NCBI GenBank assembly: GCA_021234155.1
Contig: JAJEKV010000015.1
Span: forward strand, 10,066,101-10,130,100
Direction: 5' to 3'
Length of the DNA stretch: 64,000 nucleotides
Source: Isoetes taiwanensis
Taxonomy: Eukaryota; Streptophyta; Lycopodiopsida; Isoetales; Isoetaceae
The translations under genes and the position numbers were made by a program. The notes under the pieces are model-generated. The model was not told the DNA's origin. It ran no database searches and saw only the letters and a program-made list of their open reading frames with translations. Of the stretch, positions 1-12,429 are shown piece by piece (positions within the stretch are counted from its first letter, which is position 1; the number at the start of each line of letters is the position of its first letter).

Positions 1-29
1 TTGTTGTACTTCGTTCAGTTACGTATTGC

Positions 30-320
30 TGAGCAAACAAAGTAAATAAGATTCACATATTTTAAAAGATACGTAAAGAAAAAAGGCCTATGATATGTAA
101 TAAAATTGGAAATATCACTACATAACTTGTATATTTATGGTGCGGAAATATACCTATTACTTGGGAATGGTAGGAGTATGATTTAAGGTTCTCTTTGTAT
201 ATAGACAGAACCACGATAAATCCGGTAATATCCTGAGGTTTCTGGGCTGGTTTGGATGTCTAAACTTAGGCTTAGTCTTTGGACAAGGTTTAGAGTTTAG
301 GCTCTATATATATTACTGTG
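30..320 (+). repeat. Upstream copy of an 11.3-kb-spaced direct repeat (LTR or pseudo-LTR candidate)
   Basis: About 290 bp reappears in the same orientation at 11,361-11,631 with a few indels and substitutions. Both copies open with TGAGCAAACAAAGTAAATAA, so the repeat begins with TG as LTRs do, and the sequence before the TG differs between copies. The shared part ends at the motif GGCTCTATATATAT. In this copy unique sequence follows (TTACTGTGATTCGGGATCTC), while the other copy runs into a long TA tract. The true repeat probably continues past 320, because the other copy is interrupted there. The pair brackets a reverse-transcriptase fossil, which fits LTRs or the pseudo-LTRs of a Penelope-like element. 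I could not identify a primer-binding site. Confidence 0.7.
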
Positions 321-3235
321 ATTCGGGATCTCTTGGTTTAACCCAGTGTGAAGTTTAAATCATAATGCCATTTTCAGTTAATAAACATTCATTCTTACAT
401 GTTCTGAGTTTAGGTTTCATTATGATTGTAGAAAGGATTTACATTCTAACTATTCTCTTTAGAAAGAACTAAGCACCTTTCTTTTAGGAAGCAAATGTTT
501 TTCTCGAAGCAGACTAACATCGGTATGGAGGCCAACAATCCATCTGTTGGTATCAACAAGTACGTCAGCGTGGATATGGGCATTATACCAAATTGACACC
601 TAATCATTTGTACAAGCGGTCATCGCATGCATTCGACATGGAATTACATGTTACATTATCACAAGAGATTAGGAATCAATGAAGTTAGCGAATTCTGTCA
701 TTACACTTGGGGATATACGGTTTCACAATCACTTTGAGTATCAAGCTTTATGAAGGCTGAATACAATCTTTGAAGTTTGCAAAAACCTTATCAATTCCCG
801 ATTATCTGTGAGGTATCCATGATGCAATTTAACTCCGCTGAAAGGAAGCTGACAAATTCTTGGGATCTTTATCAAATGTCTCAACTTTGCCTTAGAAAGG
901 GCCAATGGAGTGAAATTCACTTTCCCATTTATGCTCTGCTTCCAAAGAGCCGAGAATGAATCCTGGCGCACAAAGGTGAGTACAAAATGCCAATCTGTCC
1001 TAAGCATGCATTTAACATCAATATGCTTAGTGATGAGCAAAGAGTAGCATTGGAACCACCGGGAGAATAATCAGTCCCAAAGGGAAGAAGTTGAGGAGAA
1101 GGCTTCGATTAATATGCTTAACTTTTTCAAGCGTGGAGGTTCCCCATTGTACCTAGAGGTTAAGAAGCACATGGAAATCAATACAAACAAGCCCTTTGGA
1201 AAGCAAGAATCTTGGTGTTTTAGCACCAATAAGTGTGGAGGCACGGAAAAGTCTAGCATCATCAATGTGATGAGATCAATGGGGCTTATAACTGTGATAA
1301 CTTTATTGAAGTGTAGACAAATTTGGAAGTTACCTTTCTTTACCAAATTGTCTAGAAGTTGGAATAAAGTAGCGACAAAACAAATCTTTATTAGCAGACC
1401 GGAAAAGGACATCAAGCGAATTGAGGAAAAGGAGGCATGAATTTTACATTAAAAGATGTGGAGAACTTTCTGTCCTTTCATCAAATGCAAATGTGACAAA
1501 GTGCTAAGGGCAGTGAGGAGGAATGCCATGACACAATTTATTTGGGTGGATCATGCTATAAGTATCTAATGAACAATGCTGGAAAAAGCATGGCACGACC
1601 AGCTATTCTGTCGGGTTAACTTTTCTTTTCATGGAGTTTATCTACTAAACCTTTCAAAATGCTATTGTAGCCTCTAGGGAGTACCTCAAAGTCGGGGATA
1701 CAACACGATCAAGATGACCATAAAGGATTCGCGGATAACCCCAACATGGATCCCGAGTGCTGAATTTGGAGGAACCAATTAGTGACATATTGGAGAAAGC
1801 AGGAGTTAAAACCTATGAAGTTTACGATGAGCAAGCGGCAAAATTACCATGACAATATTACTAGCGTGATAGCGACAATTTGTAACAATAGTGGCGAGAA
1901 AGAGGAATAGTGAACTGACAGCAGGATGGTTCTATAATTATGCCACCCAAAGCTGTATAAAGAGGCGGAACCCATATCATCAAAACTCGGAAAACTATTG
2001 TGCATTATCGAATTTGGATGACAACGGCATCTAGGATGATGGATCGATCAACAAAGCGGTGATCTGGCGGTCAAGAAGTTTTCAACATCACCCGTCACCT
2101 TCCAACTTGGTGAAGTAAGTTTTGACATTACAGATTTATCAAGTTTGGCTAGAATGCAATATTATAAGTAAAATGTTTATGTCTTTCTTTAAAGTTTCTT
2201 GCTTATCAAGTTTTGCTTCAATACAATCTGCCAAATTATAAATGATTTCCGTCATTCATTAAAGTTTCCTTATTAATAAGGGAATTATCATATCATGAAT
2301 ACAGCATGCTCAAATGCCTCTGCCCAGCATTACTTTTCGATCCATGCGATCCTTGGCCGGAACTACTACATTTTTCTCTCTCACGGATCGGAGAATTCTA
2401 ACGTTGTTGGATGAGGATGGTATTTGGGTTCTCACTAGTAAAAAGAAAACAAGAATAAAAATATGTTTCATTTCTTGTTCTTCTCTCTAGGAGGAAGTGG
2501 TCGGCCGAGAATCAAGTTTGCCATGAGTATTTAAACAAGTACTTCTCAAATACTTTGGAAATAATGGATTACTGGAAATGTATGAGACTCTACATTTGGG
2601 TGGAGAGTGCGTTAGCAATTTAAAAGCCATGTTTTCTGGACCCTAAAATAGTATTAAGCCACAAAGTGAAAGTATAGTATCCCGTATTAGAACCCGTTGA
2701 CAAGATTATAGATCATGACATAGGACACATTAGAACCTGAGATATTAGTATAGTGCATCATACAGGGACTAAGAAACATGTTTAGTAAAGGACTTAATCA
2801 TATTCGGACCATCCCGTTCAGTATGATACTATTCAGAAAAGGATTAAAGATTACTATTGAAGCGGTTCTTGATTACCGCAGTTTTCTCTAAAGGCCGGAA
2901 TCTTGAAAAGTTAATAAATGCAAAGGCGAAGAATTCACTTATGAAACTACGAGATTCATAGCGAGCCCGATCAATAAAAATAGAAGTGCAAGATTAAGTT
3001 TCTCATTGAGGATGATGATGTGATTAAGAACATGGAATGGCAAAGATAATTTTTACATTCGCGGGGGTTGATAAAGGCACTAACAACCCGCGTTTATATA
3101 CCCATGCATATTAGAGCAGAAGCATATTTAAAGGCTGGAAAGTGAAGATTTTGAAAAACCAGGTTTGGTGAGCAAGAATTGTCACCTGAATAGAGCGGGG
3201 ACATCATCGACCTCCGCAGGGAGGGAATTCAATGG
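321..3235. other. Unrecognised interior of the direct-repeat-bracketed element
   Basis: AT-rich sequence without a recognisable protein domain. Positions 1,114-1,440 (+) hold a 108-codon open stretch with basic and aromatic residues that could be the remains of an upstream domain of the element, but I recognise no motif in it. The rest is broken by stops in all frames. Confidence 0.4.
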
Positions 3236-4440
3236 CAGCAAGGGTACGCCATGTATCTGCTTGGCATATACAAAGCCCACAAGAAAGAGTATAGGTGGAT
3301 CCTATACTTTATATTAGCATTTTCTCTAACTTATCACTTGTGGCGGTGGACTCAAGCATACTTGAACTATGGCCAGAATTTGCAAAGAAATGCATTACGA
3401 AGTCAACATGGCGGGCATTATGAAGTTAAAAGCCTCTGCAGGTCATTAACTCCATATATGATCTGCGATGAACCTCCCAACAAAATATATGATCTATTTG
3501 TATGTGATATAGCCAAATGCTCACGAAAATATACCCATTGAAGGGGATTACGGTTATTACTTTGATCATTGAGGAGATATGTAAAATGGCTGGATAGATC
3601 AAAGGAAAGTGAATAAAAGAAATAATATGTGGTACTCCTATAATCAGAGTGAGTTTATAGTATCTGGAAAGCAAATCCCAAAAAAGCAGAAATGGACCAT
3701 GCTGGATTTATCTAAGTTACGTAACATAAATGTGGCTGATAAAATGTTGCTTCCTAAAATGGGAGGCGATTGTATATGGAGGCAATTCGAGGCATACCCA
3801 TGGGCTTTCCATGCAGTCCCTCACAGTGTAATCTTTATCTAGCCTTCTTTAGAGCTGAACTTTATCATTAGAAACAGCAAAGCGAGAAAATTCCTTTGAG
3901 GCTAGCTCTTTCAAACAACATTCGAGGATATGGATGACTTTGATTGGGATAAATAGTTTCTTCATGGGGAATATCTCAACATTGGGAATTCTGTTAAAAA
4001 TGACCCGGTGCATTTATGACCTAAAAGCATCCTTAAGATCAAGGATGGCGAATATTGGGAAAATTGAGTTAGGTTGTGATGGAAGAAAAGTAAACTTCCT
4101 TAACATGACCATTGAGATCTTAAACTTGGAGCATGGAACTTCTTGTACATCTGAATGTAATCGCGTGACAAACTTCCCTTCTGGCCGACAAAATTTGTGC
4201 ATGCCAATAGTTAGAGGCCATATATCATGGCATGCAATGGCTAATCATAAGTTCTTCCATGTATGCGTTGCATAGTAACTTAATTATGGCAATTTGAGGC
4301 CTACATAACTTTGGTAATTGTTCATTGGAAAAGGCTTCAAAGCTAAAGATACGGTATACCTTATACAAAGCATTGAGGAACAATGATTTTTGAGGTTTCT
4401 TGGTATGACCCTTCCGACCGCGATGATCCAATTTCACGAA
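3236..4440 (+). pseudogene. Reverse-transcriptase fossil, atypical class (possibly Penelope-like)
   Basis: Several frames together give RT blocks in the expected order. A YKAHKKEYRWI finger block lies at about 3,268-3,301. KIYDLFVCDIAKC, resembling RT motif A with its Asp, is at about 3,484-3,520 and continues in another frame as a degenerate IPLKG-like block. A block with FIVSG and MLDLSKL lies at 3,609-3,780. GIPMGFPCSPSQCNLYLAF, the motif B region, is at 3,791-3,847. A catalytic box reading DMDD is at 3,927-3,938, and a thumb-like FLNMTIEIL block starts near 4,094. At least three frame changes and several stops make it non-functional. The GIPMG/SP/NLYL motif and the thumb pattern differ from Ty1-copia, Ty3 and the LINEs elsewhere in this window. 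Penelope-like is my best guess. DIRS-like or another RT lineage is possible, and I see no GIY-YIG endonuclease. Confidence 0.55.
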
Positions 4441-4616
4441 AACTAAGGTATGAGATATCTTATAAATAGAAATAAAGGAGTAATTACATCTAAATGAACT
4501 TATAGTTAAGATAATGTTGACAATCGGTGGTGAGAATTAGGTCCCTATGGAATATAGGGACCCCTCACCCTGTATAAATGAGGACCTACCTTTCCTCAGG
4601 AGGAGGTAGGTAAAAT
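4441..4616. other. Short non-coding stretch before the TA-type repeat start
   Basis: AT-rich, with a local near-duplicate around 4,531-4,580 (GGTCCCTATGGAATATAGGGACC and AGGACCTACC). No gene is seen. Confidence 0.3.
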
Positions 4617-5788
4617 TCATATCATTATATATATACAATTATTTGAATCTAGGCGAGGTGTATGCGTCACGGGCAGTTTAGATTGTGAGATCAACGGTCC
4701 TAGTGAAGCCACCTCAATCCACCCAAGCACCTTATATATAAGACATTGAGGTGTCAGCAGTCTCCACATCCATTTTTGAGATCGATGGTTTTGGATCAAA
4801 GCCCTTTCCTTTGGGGCTTTTAATCCTGGAAGCCGTCGAGAAAGTCTTCGGATGTGGTCAAGATATTAAATGCAATAAATGCTGAGGTGGCAAAGAAAAT
4901 TAATGATATTAGCGAGGCCCTTGTTGATGCCTTTGATCTATACCATTAGAATTTGTGATTTAATGGACGTTGGTTTATTTGAGCATTTAATATCAAGGGT
5001 TACACCATTAATGGTCGTGCCGCGAGAATTATTAACGTGTTGCTCGAAAATTCGTATTGTCGATCTGTTAGGGTCATTTACTGCTCTGATTAGGCATTCT
5101 TTGCATTACATTGGTAGTGCATACACATCTGGCGGCATCCTTATTGTACATTCTAAGAATATGCAATTGGTTTCCAGCGAATTGAATCGAGGACAAGGTC
5201 ATTTTCCTTCGAGGTTGGCAAGAATCTTTATCATTTTGTTTTCCATTTCTTTTGCTTGCGATCTTCTATAGCCTATATGTTAGCGAGAGAGTCTACTGGT
5301 AGCGAGGGCGGCACAACTAAAGAGCTGATTTTGAGAACGAGAAGCGGTTTTACGTGATGGTCAATGGCGGGGTATCTTCATTTTGAGCCGCTGAGGTTAG
5401 ATAGAAAGAGATGCTCGAGGTTAATGAGACCTAATCAGGCCACATTTTTTGATGCTTGAGGAAAGAATTTACTCGTCTTGCGATATGGGGCGAGGAGCGA
5501 TTTTGAGGCAAAACCATGTCTTTAGGCCCCACTAAAGAAAACTAAGAAAAGGCAAATCGGTAGAGTGGCGTGAAGCAAATCGGTTGAGAGCCCTTCTATC
5601 TTTCGCTCGCTATCGTATATCAACCCTTCAATCCTTGAGAATGCAGTCCAACCCTTCAAATCTTTCTGCGGCATGGCACGGAAGGCTGCAAGAAGATCTG
5701 AGATATCGGTGCAAAATATCTCTGCTGACCGCCTTTAGGCGCAAGAAGATGAGAATATCTGATGCAAGAAGATCAGATGGTCGCTAAG

Positions 5789-6750
5789 TGGCTCTTGGAA
5801 CAATTCGAAGCTATAGAGGTCTTTGGCTATAGGAGTTTTGGCGACTGGACTTTCATTCACGCAATGTAGGTCTTTCATGCTTCAAAACTAAGGTAGTAAG
5901 ATGCTTTGAGGAGAAATGCGAGCACTAAAGAGCCTTGAGTAGCGGTTGGAGCTTAAGCTCTCACGAGGTTTTAAGCGAGAATGTTGGTGAATTCTTCCAC
6001 AGTGGCTATAGTTCAGGGCTTGGCGGAAAGAGGTAAATGTGCAACAGAATGCTTTGGCATTTGTTTCTTGAGATAATTATCACTTGCCATTGTCTCCACG
6101 GAAGTTCGCGAGAATGTCTAGGACATCTTTGTTTTAGGATGGCCGCAATTAAAGACCAACACCTCGGTTGAGAGATTACGCGCCTACTTGGGTCTACTCG
6201 GCCTGGGACATTTAGTCAATCTCCATTTGAAGCGGAGACTCCATTGTTTGGGCGGTATGGCAACATCATTTGGACACTCTTAGCTGGACACCTGCGTGTG
6301 GTCAGCGGTACTTTACCTAGATACGTTTGAGTGGGCAACACACTTTTAATTTGGTGAGCGCAAATGGCGGCATGCTCTTCATGCAATATTTAGTAACCTG
6401 CGGCAACCTAGTTCAACCGGATAGGCGTGAGAAAAATGACATCTGTTGCTACATTGGCATTTCCGTTCGGATAAAATTGGTCAGTCGATTCTATCCACAA
6501 TACCATACATAAAATGATGTGGCCGCATCGTCATTTGTTGTCATTGTAGCTGACCTTCACAATTATTGTTGTTGCCAAAGATGAACCTGGCGGAGTTCGA
6601 TATGCATTCAGATGCAGATTACGAATTTTGTCTTGAAACATTTTGTGAATTAATTAGAGGCTAGCGTTTCTTTATTAGTAGGTTATCCCTTACAATATCA
6701 ATTCTTGAAATGTAACCAAGCTTGCCGGTTCATATCCTTGAGATAGACAT
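5789..6750 (+). repeat. Copy 1 of a ~1 kb dispersed direct repeat
   Basis: Starts TGGCTCTTGGAACAATTCGA and aligns along most of its length with 31,571-32,729 in the same orientation, through many indels. Shared landmarks include AAAACTAAGGTAGTAAGATG, GGATGGCCGC and CCACAATACCATACATAAAA. It lacks about 165 bp present in the other copy (roughly 31,645-31,805). Neither copy contains a recognisable protein. Confidence 0.85.
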
Positions 6751-8903
6751 GCAGTTTAAACCCCAAGTGCAAAGCTCCTTTGAAGTAAAGAATGTTACCC
6801 ATTTTTGTTAACCTGATTTGGAAGTATTTTACACTATTTTCACGAAATGATGAAGAGAGATACAATGCTCATATACTTTCTGTTGGGATAAATTATGAAG
6901 ATTTTTTGTCATATTGCATCTCTATGTATAGAGCAGTTAGTGTAAAATGCAACGGTTCTTTCCGCTCCATCCTAAATGTTGCTATGATATTGTTTTAGGT
7001 ATTGGTAGAAACATTTGGGAGAAGAATGAATATGGGATAACTATCATCATTTTACCTTTATGTTATCATTATGATGGGTTATCGGCGCCTCCAAAGAAAA
7101 GCTCCATAATTGGTAGTAGCAATTTTGTTAACATGCATTGCTATCTGTCCTTGTATGAATGTGTCGGTTAGATTTTTCATATAATAGAAGTGCTTTAGTA
7201 GCACAAATAAAATGCTGCTTGGTTCTACTATTACATGTTATCTTTATTTGGCTTTGCCGGCTTATTAATGCTTGGCATTTTCATGCCCTACCCAAATTGT
7301 ATTTAATAGGCCACATGTAAAATTCACAGTTAAAACATTTAAAGAATCGTTGGGTACATTTTTTTCTTTGAAAGCATCTTTAATATTATTCCTTGATCAA
7401 TTTACTTGTCCTTTATTTATTTATTTTGGGCACAATTAGATACGCAAGCTACAAGCGTCTTCACGCCACATTTATAATTTCCAAATATTCTTCTCTTTTG
7501 CTAAATGGAATATCTTTGACAAGTTGCCCACTAATAATAGTAAAATGATTTCATACATATATGCATGGAAAATGTAATGCGTAACTTTCTTAATTACTTC
7601 GTGCACAAGGCAAAGGAGGTTGGTGAAATCCTTAGTGACTTCTTCTGAGTTTGACTCTTCAATGTTGCAACATAGAGTGTTCTCACTACTATTTTGGATA
7701 AACACACTTATGATGTTTGCTAAAGGAAGCATTAAATTCGTATATAACTCAACTTATATATTTTTCTAGACAGTTCTTTTGTATAGATCTTCAATAATGG
7801 AGAAACTACTAAATTTGAGTGCCTAATCAAACCACATGCAAAAAAGGACCATTATAGGCTGGAAAAGCTTCTCTAATTGCATTTAAAGAGTTTAGGATTC
7901 AAGAAAGAAGAGCAATAGGAATAGCTCCTCTATAAATGGAAAGTTGTAATAGACAATGATGGGCTCAGTTAACATAAAATCTTACATTTGGTTAAAGAGA
8001 TGGCATTTTGTATGGCCGGGACAATAAAATGTCGAACAAAGGGTTTATTGTGCATTTGATCGAGGGTTAGGCGCCAAATCTTTACGAAAAATCTTGATAA
8101 ACTTGATACAGAATATTGGGGAAGGTTAGAAAATCTAGGGTGATCTTGAGAGATGTAGGTGAATCTTTCACACTTGGTATGTTTTCAGAGACAATCTAGA
8201 GGATTCTTAAGGGAATCTCATTACAAGTTTCAGCAATTTTGGAGTCTCCAAAGGAGGAGCATTATAGACTTAGAGTAAGCTTCGATATGACACTTTCTAT
8301 GGCATTGGATGAAAGGAGTTCTTATAAACAATTGCAAGCTCATTTGCAGGAGAATCTTTTAAGTAGTTGGCTTGACATAATTAGTGTTTTGACAAAGAGA
8401 GTTAGGGCGGAATCTCCAATGCAACCATTGAATTGCTATTTCAAGATGTTCATTAAATTGCTATCAGAACCTTGAATTTAGGTTAAACCTTCATAACATT
8501 GGTCTAGATGCATACTTCCATTTTGTGTCTTGTTTGCAAAGAGGGTAGAATAATAGAGTTGTGGATTTACATAATGAGTTTAATGATTCGAAAATGGTAA
8601 TAAAAGGGGGCACATGGTCAAAGGAAACTAAGGAATCTTGAATTAGTCCTTTCTAAATAGAACTCTATAGGAATGGCAGCTAATTCAAGTTGACAAATGC
8701 ACTTGTGGTGCCCATTGTAGGAAAAGATTGAACTTGACTTGTCTAAATGGAACTCCATGGGAAAATGTTTGCTAAAGGCCCATTAAATTTGGCGTATGTG
8801 TGATCAATCGAGTGAATTAACCATGTTTCTTCTTTGAAATCATTATGCTAATCGTTCATGGTACAACCACTTTCGGTAGTTACTATAGCTCAGGTACAAA
8901 ACG
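6751..8903. other. Non-coding remainder of unit A
   Basis: AT-rich DNA with only short open frames. Positions 8,080-8,225 carry several AATCT-type words (for example GAAAATCTAGGGTGATCTTGAG) resembling the large GAATCT array at 28,735-29,880. Nothing else is recognised. Confidence 0.4.
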
Positions 8904-8932
8904 TATATATATACATATGCATATATATATAT

Positions 8933-11360
8933 CCAAGAGGTTGGCTTGTTAGCTGTCTGACCATTTATCCTTGATTGAACATTGTAAAGTTCGCGGATCC
9001 TAGGGATACAATAGAATTAGATTTGAGAAAATGTTACAAATAACCTTGTTAGGTTCAAGTGACCTTATGAGAGGTGGAGTAAGATAAGGGGACATATTCT
9101 TTTGGGAAAGCAGGATAGAAAAAAGAACATAAATCTTTTGACAGGTGAGAATCTACCCTAGTTTTAAAGCATGATTGTTTGAAAAAAAGGCATAGCTCAA
9201 TATATTTGAAAGCATGCCTCCATATAATGGAGCCATGGGCCATATGTTTAAAAGTTCTAAATTTTTAGGCTATCTCATGAAGTTCTATTTTAGGAATGAT
9301 TTAAGGGAAATGATCCATGGATAAAGGTAATGAACAGCGTTGGGGGTGAAACCCCTACTAGCATATGATAGAGTCTATATAAATCCCCTACGTATGATAG
9401 GACATTAAAATCCAACAAAGGATATGTAAAATTTAAAACCTACCTAACATAACTTAGAATGGCTTTTCGATTGAACATGTAATACTATCTGAGCATGTTA
9501 AGGAAGAGGCGATATGCATAAGCGTACTAGGGTTTCTAGGATTTGAGCTATACTGCAAAAGCAGGGCAGTGGCGATGGAATGGATGCAGCGCCGTCCAAA
9601 GGGAGCTATGACATCTAACAAGATCAAAGAATCAAAGGTACTCTGCAATAGCCGTTTTAGCAATTATATCTCTACAAATTCAATTTGTACACTTGCTTTG
9701 AAGCATAAAGCAGCAACTACTCTATTTTAGTAGCCGAGTAACCGGTACATTGCTTGTTTACATATCTTACATACTTATAAGCAATATTATGGGGAGGTCC
9801 GCCTTCTCTAGACTTTAGTATTCTCGATATGAGAGAGAGAAGCGGAGTTGCAAAGATTTACGAAAGCGCCATTACAATTGTAGTTCTTCCCTTAGCAATA
9901 GCAGCATGGCCAGAGACCCGAAGAAGAGATACATCCAACAAGAAACCAACGAAGTTGGATATTCTGAAATGTTAAAAAGGAAGCGAGGGGTGGATTGTAG
10001 TTTCATAGGAAGAATGATGGAGCGACAATGAAAAATCGAATTTGGAAGAAATGGCGGTAAAAGGCTGGTATTGATATATATGCGAGGGAAAAAAGCATTA
10101 AGTAATAAGAGGCCCTGCAGTCTTGAGCTTTTCGAGGATCGACCACGAAGGGCAAAATGGGTGGATACCACACTTGATCAGACGTTCCTAGAGTTACAAG
10201 TGATAACAACTTCCTTTACCAAGATCAAGTTGGCGATTCCTTTGATGGGAGAAGTCCCCTCTTAACCCGAGGTTTCTGAAGAACTTTGAATCCCGATTTT
10301 CTGCATCATGCATTAACTAAGTGGGAAGGGAAGTAAGTTAGGAACACACAAATATTTTTAAAGTAAAGTAGATTGGTATGTTTGACACCTCCAAGTTTGA
10401 AAAATAGCGGGGAATGTATTGCTTCAAAGCTTATAATTGGAAAGGCTACTTGAGGTGGATAACATGGTATAGCGAGAGAGGCAACAAGAAGGAAATGGGT
10501 CTTATACATTATACCTATTAGCTGTTTTGTTATTCTAAGTTTGAGAATATGTTGAAGAGGCTGATGAGCCATGAAATACCTTTATACACAACTGTAAATT
10601 CAACTACCCTCTTTGGCTATGAGTTGGATGTTTGCTGCCGGAGTAGCAGGTGTTCATCTACATACTCTCTTTTCCTCATGTTTTGAGCATAAGCAAAGGG
10701 AGCACAGAAGAATGCAAACTGAGCAACAAAGCCTTCTTTGATTTTGTTTTGTACATAAAAATGATCTTACTTGCAAATGAGACTCATCTATAAGATGTTG
10801 GTGTCGTATTACTTTCCTAAGGCCTATTCTTTGCCAAGTGTAATAGTGGAATGGAATGACGACATCTACTCTTTACTATATAGCCTAATAGTTTAGTATT
10901 TAGTATATTTGAGCTCTTGAAGTCTGAATCAAACTTTATAGTTTTGAGATATTTACAGCAGAGCATGAAGAAGCATTTGATATGATAAGGTTCTAAAGTT
11001 CTGAAATATCTAAGACATATGGCTTTTAGAGATTCTTTATTCTAGTTACATACGGATACTTGATGCAGTCTTGCATCTATTCTTCTTTGTCTCTTTATTG
11101 ACTTTTACATTTTACTCTAGCTAGTGGAGATGGAAAGAGTAATAGATAAAACATGGGAATAATATATCTTAAAAATTTGGAACTCATATAGCGAACTTGA
11201 ATAAGAGGTTGAGAGGAAAGTTTGATACTAATATGAAAACATAGTCTAAGATATGATGGTGGGCATTAACTAAACCCTTAAGGACATTTGAGGTAAATAT
11301 CTTCCATATAATGATCGATATTGCTTAGGTAATCCGAGGTAGAATAAAAAAAGTTTCTTA
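8933..11360. other. Downstream interior of the direct-repeat element; weak coding-like relics
   Basis: No firm gene. The + strand has two longer open stretches: about 9,457-9,660, and 9,826-10,265 with interruptions. The second ends in a run containing KWVDTTLDQTFLELQV, vaguely like a Myb/SANT-type helix. I do not assign a function. The last 25 bp before 11,361 are A-rich (AATAAAAAAAGTTTC), which could be a degraded polypurine tract if the flanking repeats are LTRs. Confidence 0.3.
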
Positions 11361-12239
<879 letters not shown>

Positions 12240-12429
12240 TGTGAGAGAAGGGGAAGGAGTTGAAGATGGCGGTTTAATGAGTTCCGTGATGTCGATTCAA
12301 TGGAGAATCTGAGAGATGAGATTGAGAGAGAGTTATAGAAGGCCGAGGTCGGATTGAGGTGAGAATGGGATGTATAGTTTTCGGTATTGAGAGAGTTAGA
12401 TATCAGGTTAGTAAAGGTAGGCATCGTTC

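Larger units (their letters stand above)
4622..8932 (+). mobile_element. Unit A of a TA-associated repeat family (boundaries inferred)
   Basis: The unit begins with TTATATATATACAATTATTT, the start motif also found at 11,767, 23,255 and 29,951. About 190 bp later comes TTGGGGCTTTTAATCC, which recurs at the comparable place after 23,255 and 29,951, together with phrases such as GATCAACGGTCC. Positions 5,789-6,750 are repeated at 31,571-32,729. Near the far end GTACAAAACG precedes a short TA tract (8,904-8,932), resembling the GTACAAAGACTTG left flank of the other tracts. No transposase is recognisable. The open frame at 4,879-5,271 (130 codons, hydrophobic) matches nothing I know. The unit lies inside the direct-repeat-bracketed element, so it probably inserted there. 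Confidence 0.45.
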
